From Maritalea mobilis (GTDB taxonomy: Bacteria; Pseudomonadota; Alphaproteobacteria; Rhodobacterales; Rhodobacteraceae): a stretch of DNA of 64,000 nucleotides. The notes under the pieces were generated by a model. The model was not told where the DNA came from. It saw only the letters and a list, made by a program, of their open reading frames with translations, and did not search any database. Made by a program: the position numbers and the translations under genes. This document shows, piece by piece, positions 1 to 7,415 of this stretch. Numbering within the stretch: the stretch's first letter is position 1; every line of letters begins with the position of its first letter. Location: positions 434,001 to 498,000 of the forward strand of contig NZ_JAHVKE010000002.1 in assembly GCF_019800885.1 (NCBI RefSeq), read 5' to 3'.

Positions 1-345
1 ACCTGGACCCCCGAGGAAGTCGAGCGTGCGTTGAAGAACGGCGAGATCGTGCTTTTGGACGTGCGCACCCCGAACGAATACGTGCACGAACATATTCACG
101 GCGCGCTTCTGTTGCCGATGCAAGATTTCGAGCCGAGCTTCGTGCCCCATGACGAGCGGCCCCTTGTGCTGCATTGCGGGTCGGGCATCCGCTCGAAGAT
201 GGTGGCCGAGCGCATCATCAAGTCCGGCGTGACCAAGGTCGCCCATATGGGCACCGGCTTCACCGGGTGGAAGGAAAGCGGGCTGGAATACATGGGCACC
301 AACCCCGCCGATGGTGCCCCCAAGAAGATGCGCAAGCAGGTCTGA
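1..345 (+). CDS. Rhodanese-like domain protein (5' end outside window)
   Basis: The reading frame is open from base 1, so the true start lies upstream; the TTG at 31 is only the first in-window start. The visible 114 residues are a single rhodanese fold: the DVRTPNEY motif, then the active-site loop CGSGIR with its catalytic cysteine, and the usual C-terminal GFTGWKESG stretch. Such domains carry persulfide sulfur or act in sulfide and cyanide detoxification. The gene converges on a secreted metallo-beta-lactamase-fold gene 39 bases away. Rhodanese and MBL proteins often work together in sulfide oxidation, but opposite strands weaken that link here. The fold is certain; the exact role is not known. 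Confidence 0.85.
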   Translation, partial: TWTPEEVERALKNGEIVLLDVRTPNEYVHEHIHGALLLPMQDFEPSFVPHDERPLVLHCGSGIRSKMVAERIIKSGVTKVAHMGTGFTGWKESGLEYMGTNPADGAPKKMRKQV

Positions 346-360
346 CCAGGGTCGATTAGG

Positions 361-384
361 CCCGCCGGCCGCGGGGGCGGCGGG
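361..384. terminator. GC hairpin between convergent genes
   Basis: CCCGCCG (361-367) pairs with CGGCGGG (378-384) in the 39-base gap between the two convergent stop codons. There is no clear T-tract on either side, so a role as a bidirectional terminator is inferred from its position only. Confidence 0.35.
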
Positions 385-1305
385 TCATTCCCATTCCATC
401 TGCTGGAACAGCATTTGCGCGTTGCGCCCGGCCAGCGCGTCGAACTGGTCGAGATGGGAAAAGGCGGATTGGTCGACCTCGACCGCGCCGATGATGTCAC
501 CGCCCGCGTCGATATGGGCGCGCATCACCTCGCGCAGATGGGCCAGGTAGTCACGGGTGTCGGCGCGAGCCGCCTCCAATGTGAGTGCAGGTCCGTGCCC
601 GGGTACCACGATCGGCGGGTCCAGCGCGGCCACGGCGTCGAAGCTCTCGATCCAGCCGGCGCTGTCCGAGACGTCGAGAAGACCCAGCAAGCGCCCGACG
701 AAAACGATGTCGCCGGTGAAGACGACGCCCGCCTCGGGCAGCCAGACGAAACTGTCGCCCGGTGTATGGGCCGGGGCGACGTGGTGGACCTCGACCGCAA
801 CGCCGCCCTGGGTGAAGGCGTAGCTGTCCGTGAAGGTCACATCGGCTTGGGCGGGTTCGGTGCCATTCAGCCCCGCCTCGCCCACCAGTTCCCGCAACAT
901 GGTCAGTTGAAGCGATGCGCGCGCCCGTTGGTCGGCCATGGCGGATTCGGCCGCGATGACCCGCGCGCCTTGCGCCTGCCAGTAGCCATTTCCAAGCCAG
1001 CGATGATCCTGCCCGCCCGTGTCGATGACCGTGGTGACCGGCTGATCAGTCAGACCCCGGACGACCTCGGCCAACGCCTCGGCACCGGCCCATGTGCCGC
1101 CCGGATCGATCAGGATCGCGCCGTCGGTCGTTTCGATCAGCCCGAAGGTGGCGTTGTTGCCGAGGTTCTCGGCGTTGCGCTGTTCGGTGGGTCCTTCGAT
1201 GGCCCAGATGCCGGGGGCGATCTGCTCGGCGTCCAACCCTTGGGCGAAGACCGGCGCAGCGAACGAGGCCACGACAAGCGCGGCGCAGCGGATCAGGTGC
1301 AGCAT
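385..1305 (-). CDS. Secreted MBL-fold metallohydrolase with altered metal site
   Basis: A 306-residue protein with a Sec signal peptide (about residues 1-21, cleavage near FAQ). It has the metallo-beta-lactamase fold: ILIDPGG near residue 65, H180 in PAHTPGDS, D199 in FTGD and H237 in PGHG. The HxHxDH loop reads TGGQDH at 96-101, so the first two zinc-binding His are Thr and Gly while D100 and H101 remain. It resembles the SoxH-related periplasmic MBL proteins found near sulfur-oxidation or PQQ-dehydrogenase genes. It is transcribed away from amtB and separated from it by a terminator. Substrate unknown; single-metal or non-classical chemistry is an inference. Confidence 0.8.
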   Translation of the reverse strand: MLHLIRCAALVVASFAAPVFAQGLDAEQIAPGIWAIEGPTEQRNAENLGNNATFGLIETTDGAILIDPGGTWAGAEALAEVVRGLTDQPVTTVIDTGGQDHRWLGNGYWQAQGARVIAAESAMADQRARASLQLTMLRELVGEAGLNGTEPAQADVTFTDSYAFTQGGVAVEVHHVAPAHTPGDSFVWLPEAGVVFTGDIVFVGRLLGLLDVSDSAGWIESFDAVAALDPPIVVPGHGPALTLEAARADTRDYLAHLREVMRAHIDAGGDIIGAVEVDQSAFSHLDQFDALAGRNAQMLFQQMEWE

Positions 1306-1402
1306 GGGCGGGGCCTCCTCCTCCCCGACGAACAGGCTAGGCGGGGAAAGCGTCTGCGACCAGCGGGGATCGTGTCACACCAGAAAGGGGGACGCTGAAT
1401 GC

Positions 1403-1433
1403 AGAAAGGGCGCCCCGTTGGGACGCCCTTTCT
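1403..1433 (-). terminator. Terminator after amtB
   Basis: AGAAAGGGCG (1403-1412) and CGCCCTTTCT (1424-1433) form a perfect 10-bp stem 19 bases beyond the amtB stop. The A/T-rich ends of the stem supply the short U-run. It would insulate glnK-amtB from the MBL gene on the same strand. Confidence 0.7.
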
Positions 1434-1451
1434 TTCTTTATGTCCGAGGGA

Positions 1452-2771
1452 TCAGCCCTTGGCGAACTCGGGGTAGGCTTCCATGCCCAGCTCGGCCACG
1501 TCGAGGCCCGACATCTCTGCCTCTTCCGAGACGCGGATGCCCATGGTGAGCTTGAGGATGAACCACACGACCAGGCTGACCACGAAGGTGAAGATGCCGT
1601 AAGCCGCGATGCCCAGGAGCTGCGTGCCGAGGCTGGCGTCGCCATTGTAGAAGATGACGGCGATGGTGCCCCAGATACCGGCGAAGAGGTGCACCGGAAC
1701 GGCGCCGACCACGTCGTCGATCTTCAGCTTGTCGAGCAGCGGCACGGTGAAGACCACGATGATACCACCGATGGCACCGATCCAGAGCGATCCGAAGAGG
1801 GTGGGCGCCAGCGGTTCAGCAGTGATCGACACGAGGCCGGCCAGCGCGCCGTTCAGCACCATGGTGAGGTCGGGCTTGCCATAGACGACCTGCGTCAGGA
1901 TCAGCGCGGTCACGGCACCGGCAGCCGCCGCCATGTTGGTGTTGGCGAAGATGCGCGACACGTCGGAGACGTCACCCACGGTGCCCATGGCCAGCTGGGA
2001 GCCGCCATTGAAGCCGAACCAACCCAGCCACAGGATGAACGTGCCCAGCGTGGCGAGGGCGAGGTTCGAACCCGGCATCGGGTGGACCTTGCCGTCCTTG
2101 GAGTACTTGCCCAGGCGCGGACCCAGCACGATGGCACCGGCCAGAGCGGCCCAGCCACCCACGGAGTGCACAACGGTCGAACCGGCGAAGTCGGAGAAGC
2201 CCGCCTCGGACAGCCAGCCGCCGCCCCACTGCCACGAGCCCGAGATCGGGTACATGACACCCGTCAGGAGCACGACGAAGACCAGGAAGGGCCACAGCTT
2301 GATACGCTCGGCCAGCGCACCCGACACGATCGAGGCGGTGGCGGCAACGAAGACCAGCTGGAAGAAGAAGTCCGAACCGACCGAGGCGTAGTCGAGCGCC
2401 GCGTCAGCAGCGGCAACACCCACCGGGTCAAGTTGCGTGATGACGAAGAAGCTGCCGACATATCCGTTGAAGTCGCCCGGGTACATCAGGTTGAAGCCGA
2501 TGAGCCAGTACATGATCGCGGCCACCGAGTAGAGCGCGATGTTCTTGGTCATCTGCATGGTGACGTTCTTGGACCGCACGAGGCCGCCTTCGAGCATGGC
2601 AAAGCCAGCCGCCATGAAGAAGACGAGGAAACCTGCCATGCAGAACAGCAGGGTGGTCATGATGTAGGGGCCGATCTCGTCGAAGGACGGCGCGGCGTCC
2701 TGCGCAAGGGCCATGGTCGGCAGCGCGATCGACGCGACAGCGGCCAGGGGAAGGAGCTTGGTGAGTTTCAT
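1452..2771 (-). CDS. amtB: Ammonium transporter AmtB
   Basis: A 439-residue inner-membrane ammonium channel, full length for the Amt/Mep family. A cleaved signal peptide (about residues 1-23, ending ALAQ) precedes eleven predicted membrane spans. Family signatures are visible: GFAMLEGGLVRSKN near 57, the HSVGGWAAL pore-His segment and LGWFGFNGGS. It lies 32 bases downstream of glnK on the same strand, the classic glnK-amtB operon in which uridylylation-sensitive GlnK plugs AmtB when nitrogen is plentiful. Expression is probably under NtrC (see the site at 3314). The start follows an AGGGT-containing leader and matches the family N-terminus. Confidence 0.97.
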   Translation of the reverse strand: MKLTKLLPLAAVASIALPTMALAQDAAPSFDEIGPYIMTTLLFCMAGFLVFFMAAGFAMLEGGLVRSKNVTMQMTKNIALYSVAAIMYWLIGFNLMYPGDFNGYVGSFFVITQLDPVGVAAADAALDYASVGSDFFFQLVFVAATASIVSGALAERIKLWPFLVFVVLLTGVMYPISGSWQWGGGWLSEAGFSDFAGSTVVHSVGGWAALAGAIVLGPRLGKYSKDGKVHPMPGSNLALATLGTFILWLGWFGFNGGSQLAMGTVGDVSDVSRIFANTNMAAAAGAVTALILTQVVYGKPDLTMVLNGALAGLVSITAEPLAPTLFGSLWIGAIGGIIVVFTVPLLDKLKIDDVVGAVPVHLFAGIWGTIAVIFYNGDASLGTQLLGIAAYGIFTFVVSLVVWFILKLTMGIRVSEEAEMSGLDVAELGMEAYPEFAKG

Positions 2772-2803
2772 TTGGAGTGTACCCTCTGGAAAGGACGCGG
2801 GCT

Positions 2804-3142
2804 TTACAGCGCGTCGTCGTTGGTCTCGCCGGTGCGGACGCGCACGGCGCTTTCCACATCGAGAACGAAGATCTTGCCGTCGCCGATCTTGTCGGTCTTG
2901 GCGGTCGTCTGGATGGTTTCGACCACCTGGTCGGCCATCGAGGCCGCGACCACGATCTCGAGCTTCACTTTCGGCACGAAATTCACGGCGTATTCGGCGC
3001 CGCGGTAGATTTCGGTGTGACCCGATTGAGAGCCGAAGCCCTTGATCTCGGTCACCATCATGCCGCGCACCCCGATGGAGGTGAGCGCTTCACGCACCTC
3101 CTCGAGCTTGAACGGCTTGATCGCTGCGATGATGAGTTTCAC
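2804..3142 (-). CDS. glnK: PII nitrogen regulatory protein GlnK
   Basis: A 112-residue PII signal protein. The GTG at 3142 gives the canonical N-terminus MKLIIAAIKPFKL; a longer open frame upstream lacks homology. The T-loop carries the uridylylation target Tyr51 within YRGAEY. The C-terminal KIFVLDVESAVRVRTGE segment is the usual PII signature. PII trimers bind ATP, ADP and 2-oxoglutarate and report nitrogen and carbon status to NtrB, the adenylyltransferase and AmtB. Direct linkage to amtB supports GlnK rather than the glnA-linked GlnB paralogue. Confidence 0.96.
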   Translation of the reverse strand: MKLIIAAIKPFKLEEVREALTSIGVRGMMVTEIKGFGSQSGHTEIYRGAEYAVNFVPKVKLEIVVAASMADQVVETIQTTAKTDKIGDGKIFVLDVESAVRVRTGETNDDAL

Positions 3143-3291
3143 TGCTGTCACCCTTCCGGTTGCTGATGTCCCCGCCCCCGTCCGCCGCGATATGCGACCG
3201 GGAACGTCACGGGGCTCAAAACAGGGCGTGACGGGTCTCAGGGCAACGAAGGGGGCCGGATTCCGGACAACCTGAAGGCGATTTTGCAAAT

Positions 3292-3305
3292 TTTTTGCGC
3301 AAAAA
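3292..3305. promoter_or_regulatory. AT-rich perfect palindrome upstream of glnK
   Basis: TTTTTGCGCAAAAA is a perfect 14-bp palindrome in the divergent gap between glnK and the PBP1A gene, about 150 bases upstream of glnK and 8 bases from the NtrC-like site. It is conspicuous in GC-rich surroundings. An operator role is inferred. Confidence 0.4.
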
Positions 3306-3313
3306 TGATGCGA

Positions 3314-3330
3314 TGCACATTTTTTGGGCA
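3314..3330. promoter_or_regulatory. Candidate NtrC binding site upstream of glnK-amtB
   Basis: TGCACATTTTTTGGGCA matches the enterobacterial NtrC dyad (TGCAC-N7-GTGCA) at nine of ten conserved positions. It lies about 170 bases upstream of the glnK start, a normal enhancer distance. A weaker related dyad overlaps the palindrome at 3296-3312. I could not find a clean sigma-54 -24/-12 element between it and glnK. Confidence 0.45.
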
Positions 3331-3430
3331 GATCAATCATTCGGCACTGCGGCAAGAACCCTCCACATGCGACTCGAATTTGCTTACATTTGGTCAAAAC
3401 AAAGGCAGGCAGCCGAAAGGCATTTTTCAG

Positions 3431-5644
3431 ATGAGCAATTCAGGACAGGGGCGCAGACCGCCCGCGCGAGGCCAGCGCAGCCTGGTCGCCGACCGGCGGA
3501 CAACTTCATCGCGCAGCACGCCCAAGCCCAAGCGCAAGACGACCGGCGGCAAGTCCTCGGGGTCGGGTGGCGCGCGTCGGACCCGCCGCACGCGCAAGAC
3601 CCGTGCCGCCCGTCCGCGCGGTCCCCTCGGTTGGATCGCCTATGCCTTTCGCGTGATCCTCCGCATCATCTGGGGCCTGATCTGGCGTGGGGCCGCTGCG
3701 GCCATGCTGCTTCTGGGGCTTGCCACGGCCTACTACTACATGCAGCTGCCAGACCAGGTCTCGACCATCGTGGATGCCCGTGCGCGCGGGTCGGTGACGA
3801 TGCTTGACCGGGACGGCAACGTCTTTGCATGGCGGGGCGAACAGTTCGGCGGCATGATCGACGCCGAAACCGTCAGCCCCCACCTTGTGAACGCTGTGGT
3901 CGCGACTGAGGATCGGCGTTTTTATCGCCACCTCGGCATTTCGCCGCGCGGGATCGCCAGCGCGATCCGCATCAACCTGCGCGAGGGGCGTGGGCCATTA
4001 TCCGGCCATGGCGGCTCTACCATCACGCAGCAGGTGGCCAAACTGATGTGCCTCGGCGTCGCCTACGACCCGGATGAATGGGCGACGGAGGCGGAATACG
4101 AATCCGACTGCCGCGAGACGTCGATCTGGCGCAAGATCCAGGAAGTGCCCTTCGCGCTGGCGATGGAGTTCCGCTACACCAAGGACGAGATCCTGTCGGT
4201 CTATCTGAACCGCGCCTACCTCGGCGCGGGCGCGCGGGGTTTCGAGGCCGCCGCGCAGCGCTATTTCAGCGCGTCCGCGGCCGAGGTGAACCCGCAACAA
4301 TCCGCGATGCTGGCCGGTCTTCTGGTGGCCCCGTCCTATTACGCGCCGACACGAAATCTGGAACGGGCGCAGGAACGGGCGAATGTCGTGCTGAACCTGA
4401 TGGAAGAGCAGGGCTACCTGAGTGCGGCCGAGGCCGATGCCGCCCGCGCCAACCCTGCACGCCTGTCCGAGGCGGCGGAACAGAATATCGGTGGGTACTT
4501 TGCCGATTGGATCATGGCCGAAGGGCCGGACTTCCTGACGCGCGAGACGACCGAGGACGTGGTGATCCGCACCACTTTCGACCCCGAGATGCAGGCCGCG
4601 GCCGAACGCGCGCTGCAAAACGTGTTCGAAAACCAGGTGCGCGCCGGGTCCGAGGCGCAGGCCGCCATCGTGGTGATGAGCGCGGACGGGGCCGTGCGCG
4701 CCATTGTCGGCGGGCGGGACACGCAAGGCGCGGGCCTGTTCAACCGCGCGACGCAGGCGATGCGGCAGACCGGATCGGCTTTCAAACCGTTCGTCTATGC
4801 CACGGCCCTCGATCTGGGCTGGCGATTCGACGACATGATCCTCGACGCACCGCTGACTATCGACGTGCCGGGTTCCGGCCCCTATTCGCCCACGAACTAC
4901 ACGGGCGAGTATTATGGCGAGGTGACCCTGACCGACGCGCTGCGGACTTCTCTCAACACGCCGGCGGTACGGATCGCGGACGAGGTGGGGCTCGACCTTG
5001 TGCGCACGGTCGCCTCGGAATTCGGGATTGAAAGCGACCTGGCTGCCGGGCCGGCGCTGGCGCTGGGCGCCTCGGAATCGACCCTGATCGAGATGACGGG
5101 CGCTTTCGCGGGCATCCTGAACGGTGGCTCGGCGGTGCGGCCCTACGCGGTGCAGGAACTGCGCCTGCTGGGCGATGACACGCCGATGTTTGAACAGCGC
5201 ACGGGTATCCGGGAGCGCGTGATCTCGGAATTCGCGGCGCGGCAGCTGACCTACATGATGTCCGAGGTCGTCGCGAGCGGCACGGGTCGCCGCGCGGCGC
5301 TTCCCGATCGGCCCGTGGCGGGCAAGACCGGCACAACACAGGCCGCGCGGGACGCGTGGTTCCTGGGCTTCACGGCAGATTACGTGGCCGGTGTCTGGAT
5401 GGGCTATGATGACAACACGCCGCTGTCAGGCGTGACGGGCGGCGGCCTGCCCGCCGAGATCTGGCGCCAGACCATGGAAGAGATCCACCGCGATCTGCCG
5501 CCCCGCCCGCTGCCGATGATCGACCCTGTGGCCGAAGCGCGGCAGGCGCCGCAGGTGGTCGAAGAGCAGCCGCAAGGCCGCCGTCCGGACTTGGCGGAAC
5601 AGATCTTGATGGAAGTTCTCGGCGGGCTTTTGGGCCGCAACTGA
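3431..5644 (+). CDS. Class A penicillin-binding protein (PBP1A family)
   Basis: A bifunctional peptidoglycan synthase of 737 residues. The N-terminal 66 residues are very basic and cytoplasmic, followed by a membrane anchor at about 73-103. The GT51 glycosyltransferase domain has E160-D161 in ATEDRRFYRH and GSTITQQVAKL near 195-205. The transpeptidase has its SxxK at S449-K452, SxN at S507-N509 and KTG at 632-634. The ATG at 3431 was chosen over an upstream ATG at 3284 because the longer leader has no PBP-like sequence. It is transcribed divergently from glnK. PBP1A and PBP1C family members look alike here; the short C-terminus argues against PBP1C. Confidence 0.94.
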   Translation: MSNSGQGRRPPARGQRSLVADRRTTSSRSTPKPKRKTTGGKSSGSGGARRTRRTRKTRAARPRGPLGWIAYAFRVILRIIWGLIWRGAAAAMLLLGLATAYYYMQLPDQVSTIVDARARGSVTMLDRDGNVFAWRGEQFGGMIDAETVSPHLVNAVVATEDRRFYRHLGISPRGIASAIRINLREGRGPLSGHGGSTITQQVAKLMCLGVAYDPDEWATEAEYESDCRETSIWRKIQEVPFALAMEFRYTKDEILSVYLNRAYLGAGARGFEAAAQRYFSASAAEVNPQQSAMLAGLLVAPSYYAPTRNLERAQERANVVLNLMEEQGYLSAAEADAARANPARLSEAAEQNIGGYFADWIMAEGPDFLTRETTEDVVIRTTFDPEMQAAAERALQNVFENQVRAGSEAQAAIVVMSADGAVRAIVGGRDTQGAGLFNRATQAMRQTGSAFKPFVYATALDLGWRFDDMILDAPLTIDVPGSGPYSPTNYTGEYYGEVTLTDALRTSLNTPAVRIADEVGLDLVRTVASEFGIESDLAAGPALALGASESTLIEMTGAFAGILNGGSAVRPYAVQELRLLGDDTPMFEQRTGIRERVISEFAARQLTYMMSEVVASGTGRRAALPDRPVAGKTGTTQAARDAWFLGFTADYVAGVWMGYDDNTPLSGVTGGGLPAEIWRQTMEEIHRDLPPRPLPMIDPVAEARQAPQVVEEQPQGRRPDLAEQILMEVLGGLLGRN

Positions 5645-5682
5645 CGCGAACCGATGGCGCTTTGGGGCGTATCCCCGGGCGT

Positions 5683-6306
5683 CTACATCGCGCGCAGGTC
5701 GCGGGCCAGCCGGTCGATATCGCCGCCGCGTGCTTCGAGCATGGCGCCGATTTCGGTCCGCTCCGAGATCATCAGGTTCACGCCTTCGATGATGAGGTTG
5801 AAAAACCGCGGGCTGCCCGACCCGTCCGAGACGAACCAGCGCAAGTCATACGGCGCATAGCCCGGCTGGTTCACGACCGAGATCACCTCTCGGAAGCTGC
5901 GCACCTGGCGTGATCCTGTCACCGTGATGGTCGAACCGATGAACTCGCGAAAGCGGCGACCGTACTTGTTGGCGATGTAGATGCCGAATGCCTCGGTGAA
6001 GGCGCGCAGCTGGGCGGCGCTTGCCGTCCGGGCCGGGGGCCCGAGAACCGAGCGCGCGATCACGGGCACGTCGCCATAATCTCGGAAGACGTTCTGAAAA
6101 TCGCGCAGCATGGATGCCTCGGACCGGCCCGAATTGATGATCGACATCACGTCGGCCACGGCGCGGTTGACCAGTTGCTCGGCGGCGGCAGCGCTTTGCG
6201 CCTGCGCGCTGCCAAACGACCCGAAGCCGGGAAACAAGGCGCCCAGGCTGGCTGCACCGATCAGGTTGAGAAAGCGGCGGCGGGTCTGGCGGGACTGACG
6301 GAACAT
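5683..6306 (-). CDS. mlaC: MlaC-like phospholipid-binding periplasmic protein
   Basis: A 207-residue exported protein of the MlaC/Ttg2D family, which carries phospholipids between MlaA in the outer membrane and the MlaFEDB ABC transporter. The N-terminus carries a twin-arginine-like signal (RRRFLNLIG at about 9-17) ending near AQAQ, unusual for a lipid shuttle. The body shows the family features RDFQNVFRDYGD and IANKYGRRFREFIG. It follows mlaA by 29 bases on the same strand, so the two form an operon. No mlaFED genes lie in this window, so the ABC transporter must be encoded elsewhere. Confidence 0.88.
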   Translation of the reverse strand: MFRQSRQTRRRFLNLIGAASLGALFPGFGSFGSAQAQSAAAAEQLVNRAVADVMSIINSGRSEASMLRDFQNVFRDYGDVPVIARSVLGPPARTASAAQLRAFTEAFGIYIANKYGRRFREFIGSTITVTGSRQVRSFREVISVVNQPGYAPYDLRWFVSDGSGSPRFFNLIIEGVNLMISERTEIGAMLEARGGDIDRLARDLRAM

Positions 6307-6335
6307 CGTGTCGGTCTCCTTCCTGGCGATTGGGA

Positions 6336-7208
6336 CTACTGGGCGTACGGGTCGAAATAGGGGTCCGAGTACGGATCGTAATAAGGGTCGGCCATCGGAT
6401 CGGCGGCAGCGACCGCGTCGTCCGCCGCATCGCCCTCGGCATACGGGTCGATATAGGGATCGAAATAGCCATCCGCCGTATCGCCGCGCAATTCGTAGCG
6501 GCGGTTCTGCAGGTAGAGCGACCGCATCTGGAGGTAACTGTCCTCGGACTCGTAGAGCACACCTTCGACCGAGCCTGCGAATTCATGACGGGTGTTGAGG
6601 CGACCGGCGATGCGCGCCGCGGTGATGTAATGGCTTTCGGGCGGCTGCGCGACATGGCGCAGCGGGTTCAGCGCGAAATCCACGACCATGCCCACCGTGT
6701 CGCGGGTGGTCGATGGCCCCAGCACGGGAAGGACGACGTAGTCCCCCTCGGGGAAGCCATAGACATGCATCGTCTCGCCGAAATCGGTCTCTTCGGCATC
6801 AAGCCCCATGTCGCTGGCCGGATCCAGAAGGCCGCCCAGCCCAATCGTCGAATTCACGGCAAATCGCAGCGTGTTGCGCGCGGCATCCTCCAGCCGGAGC
6901 TGCAGCAGGTTGTTCAGAACGTAACCCGGTTGGCTGAGGTTGGACGCAAAATTGCTGACGCCACGCCGAACGGGTTGGGGGATCGCGTCGCCAAATCCGT
7001 CCGAGGCGGGTCCCACCAGCGCACGGTCGAGCGCAACGTTCAGCCGGTGAACGGAGCGGTTCTGATCTTCGCTGGCATCGGGCACCTGGTCGCCCGGGGG
7101 CAGGGTCGCCGGCCCGCAAGCGGCCAATGCGGCGAGCGTGATAGCCCCCACTGCACGGGCCAGATGCCCGCGCCATGCAGCACGATTGGGAGATCTACGA
7201 TCAGTCAC
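6336..7208 (-). CDS. mlaA: MlaA (VacJ) outer-membrane lipoprotein with DPY-repeat tail
   Basis: A 290-residue lipoprotein. The lipobox LAAC at about 28-31 ends a long signal sequence. The VacJ domain follows: the LNVALDRAL start, NNLLQLRLEDAARNTLRFAVNSTIGLGGLLDPA, and VLPVLGPSTTRD. MlaA removes misplaced phospholipids from the outer leaflet and passes them to MlaC, encoded next. The last 45 residues form an acidic tail with six Asp-Pro-Tyr units, absent from enteric MlaA and making the protein about 40 residues longer. The gene diverges from the type I secretion pair, with a CtrA-type site in the shared upstream region. Confidence 0.93.
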   Translation of the reverse strand: MTDRRSPNRAAWRGHLARAVGAITLAALAACGPATLPPGDQVPDASEDQNRSVHRLNVALDRALVGPASDGFGDAIPQPVRRGVSNFASNLSQPGYVLNNLLQLRLEDAARNTLRFAVNSTIGLGGLLDPASDMGLDAEETDFGETMHVYGFPEGDYVVLPVLGPSTTRDTVGMVVDFALNPLRHVAQPPESHYITAARIAGRLNTRHEFAGSVEGVLYESEDSYLQMRSLYLQNRRYELRGDTADGYFDPYIDPYAEGDAADDAVAAADPMADPYYDPYSDPYFDPYAQ

Positions 7209-7308
7209 GTGGCAGCTTCCCTTGGACTCCCCTTATCATCATGTAGCCTATCGGCGCTGCGGTCGCGGGGAAAGGGCTGCCGTGCCACGGTAGGGAATTT
7301 GGAAAACC

Positions 7309-7323
7309 TTAAACGGGCATTAA
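7309..7323. promoter_or_regulatory. Perfect CtrA-type site (TTAA-N7-TTAA)
   Basis: TTAAACGGGCATTAA exactly fits the full alphaproteobacterial CtrA consensus TTAA-N7-TTAA. It is 93 bases upstream of the type I secretion ATPase and 101 bases upstream of the divergent mlaA. TTAA is rare in this GC-rich sequence, so two correctly spaced copies are notable. Which gene it controls is not resolved. Confidence 0.55.
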
Positions 7324-7415
7324 TCTTGTGCTGGCATGGATAAGCGGGCAGATCACGTTTCGATGATGGGTGGGGGACAGGCCGTGAACGGCCCCGAAAG
7401 AAAAGCAGACGTCAG

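Noticed and set aside
3243-3257. A sigma-54-like element for glnK on the minus strand
   Set aside because: GG and GC elements are present but one base too far apart, and the rest of the consensus is weak.
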